The notes below the pieces were generated by a model, which was not told where the DNA came from, made no database searches, and was given only the letters and a program-made list of their open reading frames with translations. The position numbers and the translations under genes are program-made. Below, in pieces: positions 1-9,579 of a DNA stretch of 43,230 nt. Each line of letters opens with the position of its first letter. Within the stretch, counting starts at the first letter, position 1. This DNA is from Acidimicrobiales bacterium (GTDB lineage Bacteria > Actinomycetota > Acidimicrobiia > Acidimicrobiales > CADCSY01), in the NCBI GenBank assembly GCA_025463335.1, contig JAOBWJ010000379.1, positions 1 to 43,230 of the forward strand. The letters are read 5' to 3'.

Positions 1-59
1 CCGGGGCGACCTCCACCTAACCCGCGACGTAATGACAAGGTAACTGTTGACCATTCGTC

Positions 60-73
60 GGGGGTACGCCCCC
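60..73. terminator. GC hairpin GGGGG-TACG-CCCCC downstream of the helicase gene (possible factor-independent terminator, no U-tract)
   Basis: Perfect 5-bp stem with 4-nt loop read directly at 60-73, 50 nt beyond the helicase stop codon. Confidence 0.4.
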
Positions 74-122
74 GGGAGGGGGCGATCCCATGGGCCCCGC
101 TCATGTCGCTATCCGCTCACCC

Positions 123-1799
123 CTAGCCCGACTTGGGGTCGAAGCGCTCCCGGCGGATCGAGCGCTTCTTGCCGGCGATGGTGCTGGCGTTGACGCGGGC
201 GATGACCTCGTCGACGGCATCGTCGGGCACCTCCACCAGCGAGAACTGATCGGTGATCTCGATGGCGCCGATGTCGCGTCCGCTGAGGCGGGTCTCGTTG
301 GCGATGGCGCCCACGATGTCGTTGGGTCGGATCCGGGCCGCTCGGCCGGCGTTGATGTAGAGGCGGGTCATGCCCTGACCGACGCGGGACGGCTTGGCGC
401 CGACCTTGGTGCGGTCGGGCTTCGACCCCTTGCGTTCCTCCTGCAACGAGACCTCGGGGATCTCGACCTGGTCGTCGTCGGACCCGACGCTCGCCTCGTG
501 GGCCAGCTTCACGGCGGCGAGGGCGATCTCCATCAGGTCGAACTCGTCGGTGAGGGTCTCGACCACGACGCGGAAGTGGTCGAGGTCGTCGCTGACGATC
601 GATTCGCGCACGGAGGCCAGGGTCCCTTCCATGCGGCGGTTGCGAAGGTCGGCGATGGTGGGGACCTTGGCGATCTCGATGCGCTGCTTGGTGATGCGCT
701 CGATGTTCTTGAGCATGCGGTGCTCGCGCGGCTCGGCCAGGGTGATGGCCACGCCCTCACGCCCGGCCCGGCCGACGCGGCCGATGCGGTGGACGTACGA
801 CTCCGGCGCGGAGGGGACGTCGTAGTTAACGACGTGGGTGAGCTGGTCGATGTCGAGGCCGCGAGCGGCCACGTCGGTGGCCACCAGCAGCTCGGCGGCG
901 CCGGCGCGCAGGCGGTTCATGACCCGATCGCGCTGGCCCTGGTCCATGCCGCCGTGCAGGGCCTCGGCCCGGTAGCCGCGCCCGTTGAGCGTCTCGGTGA
1001 GGGAGTCGACCTCGTGGCGGGTCCGGCAGAAGACGATGGCCGCTGTGGGGGCCTCGACATCGAGGATGCGGCCGAGCGCCGCCGGCTTGTGCGAGCGGGG
1101 GACGACGTAGGCGCTCTGGCGGACCTGGGGCGACGCCCCGGCCTCGGCTGCCTCGCGCTTGATCTCGATGCGGACGGGCTCCCGGAGGTGGCGCTTCACG
1201 ATCCCGGTGATGCGCGGCGGCATGGTGGCCGAGAAGAGGACCGTCTGGCGGTCGTCGGGCGTGGCCTGGAGCAGGGCCTCGATGTCTTCGGCGAAGCCCA
1301 TGTCGAGCATCTCGTCCGCCTCGTCGAGCACCACGATGCGGATGCTGTCGAGCGACATGGTGCGGCGCTTCAGGTGGTCAAGGGCCCGGCCCGGGGTGGC
1401 CACGATCACGTCGACCCCATGCTTGAGGGCCTGGAGCTGGCGGACGATCGGTTGGCCGCCGTAGATGGGCACCACTCGGGCGCCGAGCTCGCGGCCGTAG
1501 CGGTGGATGGCCTCGGACACCTGCATGGCCAGCTCGCGGGTGGGCACCAGCACCAGGGCGGTGGGATCGGTGCCACCCACCGTCAGTCGCTGCAGGACGG
1601 GCAGGGCGAACGCCGCCGTCTTGCCGGTGCCGGTCGCCGCCTGGCCGAGCAGGTCGCGACCCTCGATGATCGGCGGGATCGACTCCCGCTGGATCGGGGT
1701 GGGTTCCTCGTAGCCCAGCGTGGTCAGGGCCTGCAGGAGCTCGGGCCGGAGCCCGAGGTCGGCGAACCCCGATGCGTCGTCGATGGGGGGCGCAGTCAT
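123..1799 (-). CDS. DEAD-box ATP-dependent RNA helicase with C-terminal DbpA-like RNA-binding domain
   Basis: GQAATGTGKTAAF (Walker A), VLDEADEML (DEAD), FSATMP (SAT), YVHRIGRVGRAGREG motifs; C-terminal GMTRLYINAGRAARIRPNDIVGAI...; start reassigned to internal Met (MTAPPIDDASGFADLGL). Confidence 0.95.
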   Translation of the reverse strand: MTAPPIDDASGFADLGLRPELLQALTTLGYEEPTPIQRESIPPIIEGRDLLGQAATGTGKTAAFALPVLQRLTVGGTDPTALVLVPTRELAMQVSEAIHRYGRELGARVVPIYGGQPIVRQLQALKHGVDVIVATPGRALDHLKRRTMSLDSIRIVVLDEADEMLDMGFAEDIEALLQATPDDRQTVLFSATMPPRITGIVKRHLREPVRIEIKREAAEAGASPQVRQSAYVVPRSHKPAALGRILDVEAPTAAIVFCRTRHEVDSLTETLNGRGYRAEALHGGMDQGQRDRVMNRLRAGAAELLVATDVAARGLDIDQLTHVVNYDVPSAPESYVHRIGRVGRAGREGVAITLAEPREHRMLKNIERITKQRIEIAKVPTIADLRNRRMEGTLASVRESIVSDDLDHFRVVVETLTDEFDLMEIALAAVKLAHEASVGSDDDQVEIPEVSLQEERKGSKPDRTKVGAKPSRVGQGMTRLYINAGRAARIRPNDIVGAIANETRLSGRDIGAIEITDQFSLVEVPDDAVDEVIARVNASTIAGKKRSIRRERFDPKSG

Positions 1800-1909
1800 G
1801 ACCCCAGGTTCGCAGACGAGCGGGCTCGGGCCATGTTCGGTTCCTGGCCATAGCGCCGCGACGCGCGTCATGATTGGAGAGACACAGCCAAGTGGTGGGG
1901 GGAGGGACC

Positions 1910-2380
1910 ATGCAGGTCTCGATCGCACTGAACGGCGCGACCAGCGAGCACGAGGTCGAACCCCGGCTCCTCCTGGTCCACTACCTGCGCGACGTCGCCG
2001 GGCTCACCGGCACCAACGTCGGCTGCGACACGTCGTCGTGCGGGGCCTGCACGGTCCTCCTCGACGGCATGTCGGTGAAGTCGTGCACGGTGCTGGCTGT
2101 GCAGGCCGACGGTCGGGCGGTGACCACGATCGAGGGCTTGGCCACCAACGGGGAACTCCACCCGATGCAGGCCGCCTTCCGGGAGCACCACGGGCTCCAG
2201 TGCGGCTTCTGCACGCCGGGGATGGTGTTGGCCGCCGTGTCGCTCGCCGCCGAGGGCGGGGCCGGTGACGAGGCGGCGGTCCGCGAGGGCCTCGAGGGCA
2301 ACCTGTGCCGCTGCACCGGCTACCAGAACATCGTCGCCGCCGTCCTGGACGGGGCCAACGGGAACGGAGTTCGGTCATGA
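1910..2380 (+). CDS. coxS: 2Fe-2S iron-sulfur subunit of CO dehydrogenase/xanthine dehydrogenase family (CoxS-like)
   Basis: [16 protein letters not shown] and CGFCTPGM...[20 protein letters not shown] upstream of ATG 1910. Confidence 0.92.
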   Translation: MQVSIALNGATSEHEVEPRLLLVHYLRDVAGLTGTNVGCDTSSCGACTVLLDGMSVKSCTVLAVQADGRAVTTIEGLATNGELHPMQAAFREHHGLQCGFCTPGMVLAAVSLAAEGGAGDEAAVREGLEGNLCRCTGYQNIVAAVLDGANGNGVRS

Positions 2381-4743
2381 CCGCTGTCATGGGCACCGTC
2401 ATGGGCACGTCGCTGCGGCGGAAGGAGGACCCCCGGCTGCTGACGGGTGAGGCCCGATTCGTCGACGACCTGGTGCTGCCCGGCGCCCGGTGGCTGGCCA
2501 TGGTGCGCAGCCCCGAGGCGCACGCCCGCATCACCGCCATCGACGCCACCGCGGCGCTGGACACCCCTGGCGTCGAGGCCGTCCTCACCGGGAAGGAGCT
2601 GCGGGAGGCGTGGACCCAGCCCATGCCGTGCGCCTGGCCGGTCACGGACGACATGAAGAACCCCGTCCATTTCCCGGTCGCTGTCGACGAGGCGTGCTAC
2701 GTCGGCGACATCGTGGCCGTGGTCGTCGCCAGCAGCCGATACGCGGCTCGCGACGGCGCCGAGGCGGTGGACGTCACCTACGAGCGGCTCCCGGCCGTCG
2801 TGGACTTGGAGGACGCCCTGTCCGATCGGGTCCTGGTGCACGAGGGGCTGGGCACCAACAGGTCCTACACCTGGACGCTGGCCCCCGACCCGCCGGCCGT
2901 CGACCGGGCGTTCGCCGGGGCGGCCCACACGGTGCGGGCCCGCTACGTGCAGCAGCGCCTGATTCCCGAGGCCATGGAGCCGCGCGGGGTGGCCGTCGTC
3001 CCCCAGCCCGTGGGAGGCGAGATCGTCCTCTACTCCTCGACCCAGATTCCGCACATCCTCCGGGTCATGGTCGGGCTGACGCTCGGGATCCCGGAGCAGA
3101 AGGTCCGGATCATCGCCCCGGCTGTCGGCGGCGGCTTCGGTTCCAAGCTCAACGTCTACGCCGAGGAGCTCATCGCCGTCGCCCTGGCCCGCCGACTCGG
3201 TGGCCCCGTCCGGTGGACGGAGGAGCGGCGGGAGAACGCGGTGGCCACCATCCAAGGCCGGGGTCAGATCCAGGACATCGAGCTGGCGGCCGACGCCGAC
3301 GGCAAGGTCACCGCGGTGCGGGTGCAGATCCTCGCCGACATGGGTGCCTACCTGCAGCTGGTGACGCCCGGCATCCCGCTGCTCGGCGCGTTCCTCTATC
3401 ACGGCGTGTACGCCATCCCGGCCTACTCGTTCGAGTGCACGGGCGTGTTCACCACCAAGACGCCGACCGACGCCTACCGGGGCGCCGGCCGGCCCGAGGC
3501 CAGCTATGCCATCGAGCGGGCCATGGACGAGATGGCGCATGAGATCGGCCTGGCCCCCGACGAGATCCGGCGCCGCAACTACATCCAACCTGAGCAGTTC
3601 CCGTACGCCTCGCCGGCCGGGCTGACGTTCGACTCGGGCGACTACGAGCCGACCCTCGACCGGGCCCTCGAGCTGGTGGGCTACGAGGGGATCCGCAAGG
3701 AGCAGGCCGATCGCCGGGCGAGCGGCAGCACCCGGCACCTCGGTGTGGGCATGGCCACCTATGTGGAGATGTGCGGGCTGGCCCCGTCGCGGGTCCTGGC
3801 CTCCCTCAACTACGTGGCCGGGGGGTGGGAGTCGGCGACCGTCCGGCTGCTGCCGACGGGCAAGGCCCAGGTGGTCAGCGGCACGACCCCCCACGGCCAG
3901 GGCCATGAGACGTGCTGGTCGATGATCGTGGCCGACAAGTTCGGCATCGATCCCGACGACGTCGAGGTGCTGCACTCCGACACCGCCGTGTCCCCGCTCG
4001 GCCTCGACACCTATGGCTCCCGCTCCCTGGCCGTGGGCGGGGTGGCCGTGGAGCTGGCGGCCCAGAAGGTGCTGGACAAGGCCCGGCTCATCGCCGCCCA
4101 CCAGATGGAGGCCAACGAGGACGACCTCGAGTTCGTCGGCGGCGCCTTCCAGGTGAAGGGGAGCCCGGCCAGCGCCGTGCCCATCCAGGCCCTCGCCTTC
4201 GAGGCGTTCACCGCCCACAACCTGCCTGACGGGATGGAGCCCAACCTGGCCGAGCAGGTCACGTTCGATCCTCCGAACTTCGTGTTCCCGTTCGGCACCC
4301 ATGCCGCCGTGGTGGAGGTCGACGAGGAGACGGGCGAGATCCGCCTGCTCGACTACGCGGCCGTCGACGACTGCGGGAACCAGGTGAACCCGATGATCGT
4401 CGCCGGTCAGTTGCACGGCGGGATCGTGCAGGGCATCGCCCAGGCCCTCTGGGAGGAGGCCGTCTACGACGAGGACGGCCAGCTGCTGAACGCCACGCTG
4501 GTCGACTACCTCGTGCCCACGGCCGCCGAGCTGCCCAACTTCAAGCTGGACCACACGGTGACCCCATCGCCCACCAACTCCCTGGGCGTGAAGGGGGTGG
4601 GGGAGGCCGGCACCATCGGCTCGGCTCCGACGATCATCAACGCCGTGGTCGACGCCCTGTCCCACCTCGGGATCCGCGACGTGACCATGCCGGCCACACC
4701 TCAGCGGGTCTGGAAGCTCATCGAGGAGGCGAAGGCACGATGA
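2377..4743 (+). CDS. coxL: Molybdopterin-binding large subunit, CO dehydrogenase/xanthine dehydrogenase family (CoxL-like, form II type)
   Basis: Starts in the ATGA overlap with the upstream gene; [28 protein letters not shown] motifs; about 790 aa. Confidence 0.92.
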   Translation: MTAVMGTVMGTSLRRKEDPRLLTGEARFVDDLVLPGARWLAMVRSPEAHARITAIDATAALDTPGVEAVLTGKELREAWTQPMPCAWPVTDDMKNPVHFPVAVDEACYVGDIVAVVVASSRYAARDGAEAVDVTYERLPAVVDLEDALSDRVLVHEGLGTNRSYTWTLAPDPPAVDRAFAGAAHTVRARYVQQRLIPEAMEPRGVAVVPQPVGGEIVLYSSTQIPHILRVMVGLTLGIPEQKVRIIAPAVGGGFGSKLNVYAEELIAVALARRLGGPVRWTEERRENAVATIQGRGQIQDIELAADADGKVTAVRVQILADMGAYLQLVTPGIPLLGAFLYHGVYAIPAYSFECTGVFTTKTPTDAYRGAGRPEASYAIERAMDEMAHEIGLAPDEIRRRNYIQPEQFPYASPAGLTFDSGDYEPTLDRALELVGYEGIRKEQADRRASGSTRHLGVGMATYVEMCGLAPSRVLASLNYVAGGWESATVRLLPTGKAQVVSGTTPHGQGHETCWSMIVADKFGIDPDDVEVLHSDTAVSPLGLDTYGSRSLAVGGVAVELAAQKVLDKARLIAAHQMEANEDDLEFVGGAFQVKGSPASAVPIQALAFEAFTAHNLPDGMEPNLAEQVTFDPPNFVFPFGTHAAVVEVDEETGEIRLLDYAAVDDCGNQVNPMIVAGQLHGGIVQGIAQALWEEAVYDEDGQLLNATLVDYLVPTAAELPNFKLDHTVTPSPTNSLGVKGVGEAGTIGSAPTIINAVVDALSHLGIRDVTMPATPQRVWKLIEEAKAR

Positions 4744-5561
4744 TCACTGCGCCGTTCGACTACGTGCGGGCCGACTCGGTCGACCATGCCGTGCAGCTCC
4801 TGGGCACCCACGGCGAGGACGCCAAGCTCCTGGCCGGCGGCCACTCGCTGCTCCCGCTCATGAAGCTGCGGTTGGCCACCCCTTCCGTGCTGATCGACGT
4901 GGGCCGGCTCGCCGAGCTGTCCTACGTCCGGGATGGCGGCGATCACGTGGCGATCGGGGCGCTGACCAGCCACCACGACGTGGCGACCTCGGACATGGTG
5001 GCCACCGATGTGCCGCTCCTGCGCCGCGTGGCCGGGCAGATCGGTGATCCTCAGGTCCGTCACCTCGGCACCATCGGCGGCTCGGTCGTCCACGGCGACC
5101 CGGCATCCGACATGCCGGCTGCGATGCTGGCGCTCCGGGCCACGTTCGTGACCGTGGGCCCGGGCGGTCAACGGGAGCATTCGGTCGATGGCTTCTTCAC
5201 GGGGTTCCTGGAGACGGCGATCGGCGCCGACGAGGTGCTCACCGAGATCCGCGTGCCCAAGGTTCCCATGGCGGGCTGGTCGTTCCAGAAGTTCCAGCGC
5301 CGGGCCCAGGACTGGGCGGTCGTCGGTGTGGCGTGCGTGCGCAACGACACCGTTGGCATCGGGCTGGTGAACATGGGCTCGACCTCGCTCCGGGCCACCG
5401 CCGTCGAGGACGCGCTGGGCTCGGGCGCGTCGATCGCCGATGCTGCCGCCCTCGCCGACGAAGGTACGGAACCCGTCGACGATCTCAACGCGTCGCCCGA
5501 GTATCGGCGCCACCTGGCCCACGTCCTCGTCCGCCGCGCCCTGGAGGAAGCCTCCCGCTGA
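4740..5561 (+). CDS. coxM: FAD-binding medium subunit, CO dehydrogenase family (CoxM-like)
   Basis: AKLLAGGHSLLPLMKLRLA and HLGTIGGSVVHGDPASDMPAA FAD-binding motifs; ATGA overlap with coxL-like gene. Confidence 0.92.
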   Translation: MITAPFDYVRADSVDHAVQLLGTHGEDAKLLAGGHSLLPLMKLRLATPSVLIDVGRLAELSYVRDGGDHVAIGALTSHHDVATSDMVATDVPLLRRVAGQIGDPQVRHLGTIGGSVVHGDPASDMPAAMLALRATFVTVGPGGQREHSVDGFFTGFLETAIGADEVLTEIRVPKVPMAGWSFQKFQRRAQDWAVVGVACVRNDTVGIGLVNMGSTSLRATAVEDALGSGASIADAAALADEGTEPVDDLNASPEYRRHLAHVLVRRALEEASR

Positions 5562-5566
5562 ACCCG

Positions 5567-5944
5567 TCAGGTGGGTTCGAGTAGGTCCCAGCGGTTGCCG
5601 TAGAGGTCCTCGAACACGGCGACCGTGGCATAGGGCTCGTGGCGGGGTGGTTCGAGGAAGTGCACGCCGGCGGCGGTCATGCGGTCGTGGTCGGCGGCGA
5701 AGTCGTTGGTCTCCAGGAAGAAGCCGACCCGGCCACCGGTCTGGTCGCCGACCCGGGCCTCCTGCTCGGGTCCGCTGGCCCGGGCCAGCAGCAGGCCGGT
5801 GCCGCCGTCACTCGGGCCGACCACGACCCAGCGCTTGCCGCCGCCGAGGTCGGTGTCCTCTCGGAGGGTGAAGCCCACGGCGTCGACGTAGAAGCGGATG
5901 GCCTCGTCGTAGTCGCGCACGACGAGCGTGACGTGGGGGATCAC
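5567..5944 (-). CDS. VOC/glyoxalase superfamily protein
   Basis: VIPHVTLVVRDYDEAIRFYVDAVGF...DLYGNRWDLLEPT; GTG start overlaps upstream stop (GTGA). Confidence 0.85.
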   Translation of the reverse strand: MIPHVTLVVRDYDEAIRFYVDAVGFTLREDTDLGGGKRWVVVGPSDGGTGLLLARASGPEQEARVGDQTGGRVGFFLETNDFAADHDRMTAAGVHFLEPPRHEPYATVAVFEDLYGNRWDLLEPT

Positions 5945-6744
5945 GTGCCGGTGAAGTTGGGCGGCCGCTTCTCCACGAACGCCTGCATGCCTTCCTTGGC
6001 GTCGTTGCTGCGGGTGACCATCCCGGCGTAGCGGCCCTCGATGGGGCGGGCCTCGTCCTCGGGAAGCCAGCCGGTCTCGATGGCCGACGCCTTGGTGGCG
6101 GCCACCGACAGCGGGCCACAGCTGTTCACCAGATCGGCGATCTCGAGCGCCTTGGCCAGTCCCTCGCCCGTCGGCACCACGTGGGTGACGAGCCCCCAGC
6201 GCAGCGCCTCCTCGGCGTCGAGGATCCGCCCGGTGAGCAGCATCTCCAGGGCGACGGCGTAGGGGATCTGGCGCTTGAGTCGCATGGTTGAACCGGCCCC
6301 GGCGATCAGGCCGCGGCGGGCCTCGGGGACGCCGAAGCGAGCGTGCTCCTCGGCGACGCGGATGTCGGTCTGCTGCAGCATCTCGCACCCGCCACCCATG
6401 CAGTCGCCGTTGACGGCGGCGATGATCGGCTTGCGCAGCCAGTGCGACAGCAGCAGGCCCTTCCCGATCAGGCTCGGGTCGGCCTTGGCTCGCTCCTCGT
6501 GCTCGGACGCCGCCGTCCCGCCACCGGCCATCCACCCCGACTGGAGGTCGCCGCCCACGCAGTAGTGGCCCTCGGCGCCGGTGAGGATGGCGCAGCGGAT
6601 CGAGTCATCCGACTCGATGCGCTCCCACGCGTCGGCCAGGCGCACGATCATGTCGAGCGACAGGGCGTTGCGGCGCTCCGGCCGGTTCATGGTGAGGATG
6701 GCCGTCGGTCCCCGGAGGTCGACCAGCAGGCTCTCGTCGGACAT
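5941..6744 (-). CDS. Enoyl-CoA hydratase/isomerase family protein
   Basis: Crotonase pattern ILTMNRPERRNALSLDM, GGGCEMLQQTDIRVAEEHARFGVPEARRGLIAGAG. Confidence 0.92.
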   Translation of the reverse strand: MSDESLLVDLRGPTAILTMNRPERRNALSLDMIVRLADAWERIESDDSIRCAILTGAEGHYCVGGDLQSGWMAGGGTAASEHEERAKADPSLIGKGLLLSHWLRKPIIAAVNGDCMGGGCEMLQQTDIRVAEEHARFGVPEARRGLIAGAGSTMRLKRQIPYAVALEMLLTGRILDAEEALRWGLVTHVVPTGEGLAKALEIADLVNSCGPLSVAATKASAIETGWLPEDEARPIEGRYAGMVTRSNDAKEGMQAFVEKRPPNFTGT

Positions 6745-6766
6745 GTCGCTCCCAAGGGCTGGCCGA

Positions 6767-7411
6767 TCAATCGGGGGCGACAGTAGCGGTGGCCATCACC
6801 GCCAGCAGGCGGGCGGTGGCGGCCACCTCGGCCTCGCAGATCTCGTGACCCATGCCCTGGTAGACGGCGAGCTCGACCTCGGCCCCGCGACGCCGGAATG
6901 CCTCGGCCGTTTCCTGGACCCGGGGGAGGGGCACCCACTCGTCGGCGTCGCTGGTGCCGAGGAACACGGGTGTGCGCTCGAGAGACGGCCCGTCCCACGA
7001 GGTGCCGGGCGGGCCCACCAGCCCGCCGGTGAGGCCGACGATCGCGCCCCAGCGGGTCGGGTGGTCCGACGCGTACTGGAGCACCGAGCAGGCGCCCTGG
7101 GAGAAGCCGACGAGGGCCACCCTCTCCGGCGGCAGCGCGAGAGCGTCCACCAGCCGACTGATCCGCTCCATCGTCCAAGACAGCCATGGCTCGTTGGCCT
7201 CGCTCGGCTCCATGAACCGACCCGGGTACCAGCTCTGGCCGTCGGCCTCCGGCACCACGTACGCGAGCGGGAGCTCCGGGAGGCGGTCGAGCAGGTGCTC
7301 GAACATCCATTCGGGGCTCTGGTCGCGCCCGTGCACCACCACGGCGCCGGCGGCTGGGGACGCCGGGCCACGGCGGTGCACGGCACACCTCAGGTGGGCG
7401 TTGCCGGCCAC
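6767..7411 (-). CDS. Alpha/beta hydrolase of the phospholipase/carboxylesterase (MhqD-like) family
   Basis: VVVHGRDQSPEWMF, nucleophile elbow ALVGFSQGACS, Asp (TSDADEWVP) and His (GMGHEI); adjacent to ring-cleaving dioxygenase gene. Confidence 0.82.
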   Translation of the reverse strand: MAGNAHLRCAVHRRGPASPAAGAVVVHGRDQSPEWMFEHLLDRLPELPLAYVVPEADGQSWYPGRFMEPSEANEPWLSWTMERISRLVDALALPPERVALVGFSQGACSVLQYASDHPTRWGAIVGLTGGLVGPPGTSWDGPSLERTPVFLGTSDADEWVPLPRVQETAEAFRRRGAEVELAVYQGMGHEICEAEVAATARLLAVMATATVAPD

Positions 7412-7415
7412 GGGC

Positions 7416-8372
7416 TCAGTAGCGCAACGGCTCGAGGTACCCCATGATCCACTCCCGCTGGTCGGCGAACACCGGCGGCACCTGGAACTCCCGGCCGAGC
7501 AACCCGACTGTCTCGTCGATGGTGAAGCCGGCGGGCTTGGACACGGTGGCTTCGAACATGGCGCCGGCGGGCGTGCGGACGTAGACCGAGTCGAAGTACC
7601 CGCGGTCCTTGCGGTCGGAGGTGTCGGTGTAGCCGAGGCCCTCGAGGTAGGCCTTCACGTGGTCCTGCACGTCCAGGGACTCGACCTGGAACGCGGTGTG
7701 GTGCACGATCCCCTCGCCGAACGTCCACGTGCCGGGGGCCAGGCCGGGTTCGAGGACGAAGTCGACGATCCGGCCCGTGCCGCCCTCGGCGATCTCGAAG
7801 CGGATGTGGTCGCCGTCCTCCTGGGTCTGGCGGGCGTTCCAGCCGTCCTGCATGAACTCCTGGGACGCCTCGAAGTCTCGTACGGACACGGTGACGCCAT
7901 GAGTCCCCCGGATGGCGTTCTCGATGGGGACCGGTCCGGCGGTGTGCGGCGTGCGGCCGTCGTCGGCCACGCCCACCAGCTCGTACTCGATGCCGCACGG
8001 GTGCTCGAAGCGCAGGATGCGCTCGCCGAAGCGCGACGTCTCCTCGACCTTGACGCCGGCGTCGTGCAGGCGGGTGTGCCAGTACTCGAGCGACTCCTCC
8101 GGCACCGACAGGCTGATGGTCTTGGTCTGGTTGGTTCCCCGCCGCCCCATCCGGCCGGACTGCCGCATCGGGAAGCAGGTGACGAGCGTGCTCTCGTCGC
8201 CCACGTCGTTGCCGTAGTACAGGTGGTAGATGGGCACCACGCCGTCGTAGAGCGCCGTCTTCTTCACGCTCTTCATGCCGAGCAGCTTGGTGTGGAAGTC
8301 GTAGTCCTCCTGGGCGTCGCCGACGCACAGGGTCAGGTGGTGGTGGCGTTGGATGGCCTTGTTGGGTTCCAT
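7416..8372 (-). CDS. VOC-superfamily ring-cleaving dioxygenase, PcpA/LinE-type (hydroquinone 1,2-dioxygenase-like)
   Basis: HHHLTLCVGDAQEDYDF, YDGVVPIYHLYYG, GRRGTNQT, GTWTFGEGIVHHTAF, TSDRKDRGYFDSVYVRTPAGAMFEAT; candidate Fe ligands H12 (or H11), H225, E274; AAGGAGG RBS. Confidence 0.85.
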   Translation of the reverse strand: MEPNKAIQRHHHLTLCVGDAQEDYDFHTKLLGMKSVKKTALYDGVVPIYHLYYGNDVGDESTLVTCFPMRQSGRMGRRGTNQTKTISLSVPEESLEYWHTRLHDAGVKVEETSRFGERILRFEHPCGIEYELVGVADDGRTPHTAGPVPIENAIRGTHGVTVSVRDFEASQEFMQDGWNARQTQEDGDHIRFEIAEGGTGRIVDFVLEPGLAPGTWTFGEGIVHHTAFQVESLDVQDHVKAYLEGLGYTDTSDRKDRGYFDSVYVRTPAGAMFEATVSKPAGFTIDETVGLLGREFQVPPVFADQREWIMGYLEPLRY

Positions 8373-8393
8373 TGGTCCTCCTTGGTGTCTAGG

Positions 8394-9107
8394 TCAGTGC
8401 AGCGCCATGGCTGCCGGTCGCAGCGATCGCAGCGCCTCCAGCTCCACCGCCGTGGGGGGTGGTGTCTCGCCGAGGTCGTCGGCCACGAGGAGGGTCCAGC
8501 CGGTGGCGGCCCGGGCCATCTCGACGGTGGCGCCCGGGTGGAGGCACGTCAGGACCAGCTCCTCGCTGCCGGGCTCCCGGCGCAGCTCACCGAGGTCGGT
8601 GATGACGGTCGAGACGCGGTCGCCCACCGAGGTCCGGAAGGCGAGCGGGTCCACGAACGTTCGGGGCGACTGGCGCACGATCACGATGACCCGCCGACAG
8701 GACGTGGCGATCTCGGGAGCCCCGCCGGCGCCCGGCAGTCGGACGGTGGGTTTGGCGTAGGGGCCCACCACCGTGGTGTTGATGTCGCCTCGCCGGTCGA
8801 TCTGGGCGGCGCCGAGGAACCCCACGTCCATGCGCCCGGCCTGCAACCAGTAGTTGAAGATCTCCGGGACCGAGACAACGGCATCGGCGGTCTCGGCCAG
8901 CTCACCGTCGCCGATGGAGAGGGGGAGTGAGCGGGGCTTGGCGCCGATCGTGCCCGACTCGTACACGAGCACCAACCCGGGGGCATGGGTGCGCCGGGCC
9001 AGGTTGGCTGCCCGGGACGGCAGCCCGATGCCGACGAAGCAGACCTCGCCGTTCGCCAGGTGGCGGGCCGCCGCCACCGTCATCATCTCGTCGGTCGAGT
9101 AGGTCAC
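8394..9107 (-). CDS. CoA-transferase subunit B (CatJ/glutaconate CoA-transferase beta-type)
   Basis: VTYSTDEMMTVAAARHLANGEVCFVGIGLPSRAANLARRTHAPGLVLVYESGTIGAKP; E(S)G active-site pattern; GTG start overlaps previous stop. Confidence 0.87.
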   Translation of the reverse strand: MTYSTDEMMTVAAARHLANGEVCFVGIGLPSRAANLARRTHAPGLVLVYESGTIGAKPRSLPLSIGDGELAETADAVVSVPEIFNYWLQAGRMDVGFLGAAQIDRRGDINTTVVGPYAKPTVRLPGAGGAPEIATSCRRVIVIVRQSPRTFVDPLAFRTSVGDRVSTVITDLGELRREPGSEELVLTCLHPGATVEMARAATGWTLLVADDLGETPPPTAVELEALRSLRPAAMALH

Positions 9108-9568
9108 CGGTCGTCGAGCCACGGATAGCGGGCCCTGTCCTGGCCGGCGTAGTCCGGATCGAGGTAGATGAAGACGCGCTGGATGAGGAAGTCGCGGATC
9201 TCGAACACATCGCACCAGCGCCCGGCCGACCACTCGGGCTCGCCGGCCTGCCATGGGCCATCGCGGTGCTCGCCGTGACTGGTGCCCTCGCAGGCCAGCA
9301 CGTCGGTGCCGGTGAGGACCCAGTTGAAGAGGGAGTAGTCGTGCGTGATCCCCTTGATCGTGGCGCCGACGTCGCCGAACATCTGGCCGATCTGGGCCTT
9401 GCCGTTGGCCAGACCCCACTTGGGGAAGTACGCCTGGGCGTCCTCGGCGAAGAGGTCGAGGATCGAGCCGGCGGTTGAGGTGACCCCGCCGTTGTCGAAC
9501 GCCTTGAGGTACTCGAGAGCGACCGACTTCCGCTGCTCGTCGGTCATCGTGCTTCGGGTGATCGCCAT
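9104..9568 (-). CDS. SnoaL-like/NTF2-fold protein
   Basis: MAITRSTMTDEQRKSVALEYLKAFDNGG...LDLFAEDAQAYFPKWGLANGKAQIGQMF; GRWCDVFEIRDFLIQRVFIYLDPDY. Confidence 0.78.
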   Translation of the reverse strand: MAITRSTMTDEQRKSVALEYLKAFDNGGVTSTAGSILDLFAEDAQAYFPKWGLANGKAQIGQMFGDVGATIKGITHDYSLFNWVLTGTDVLACEGTSHGEHRDGPWQAGEPEWSAGRWCDVFEIRDFLIQRVFIYLDPDYAGQDRARYPWLDDR

Positions 9569-9579
9569 GGCTGCTCCTC

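Noticed and set aside
90-1853. 587-aa plus-strand ORF opposite the helicase
   Set aside because: Shadow frame of the DEAD-box helicase; no recognisable motifs.
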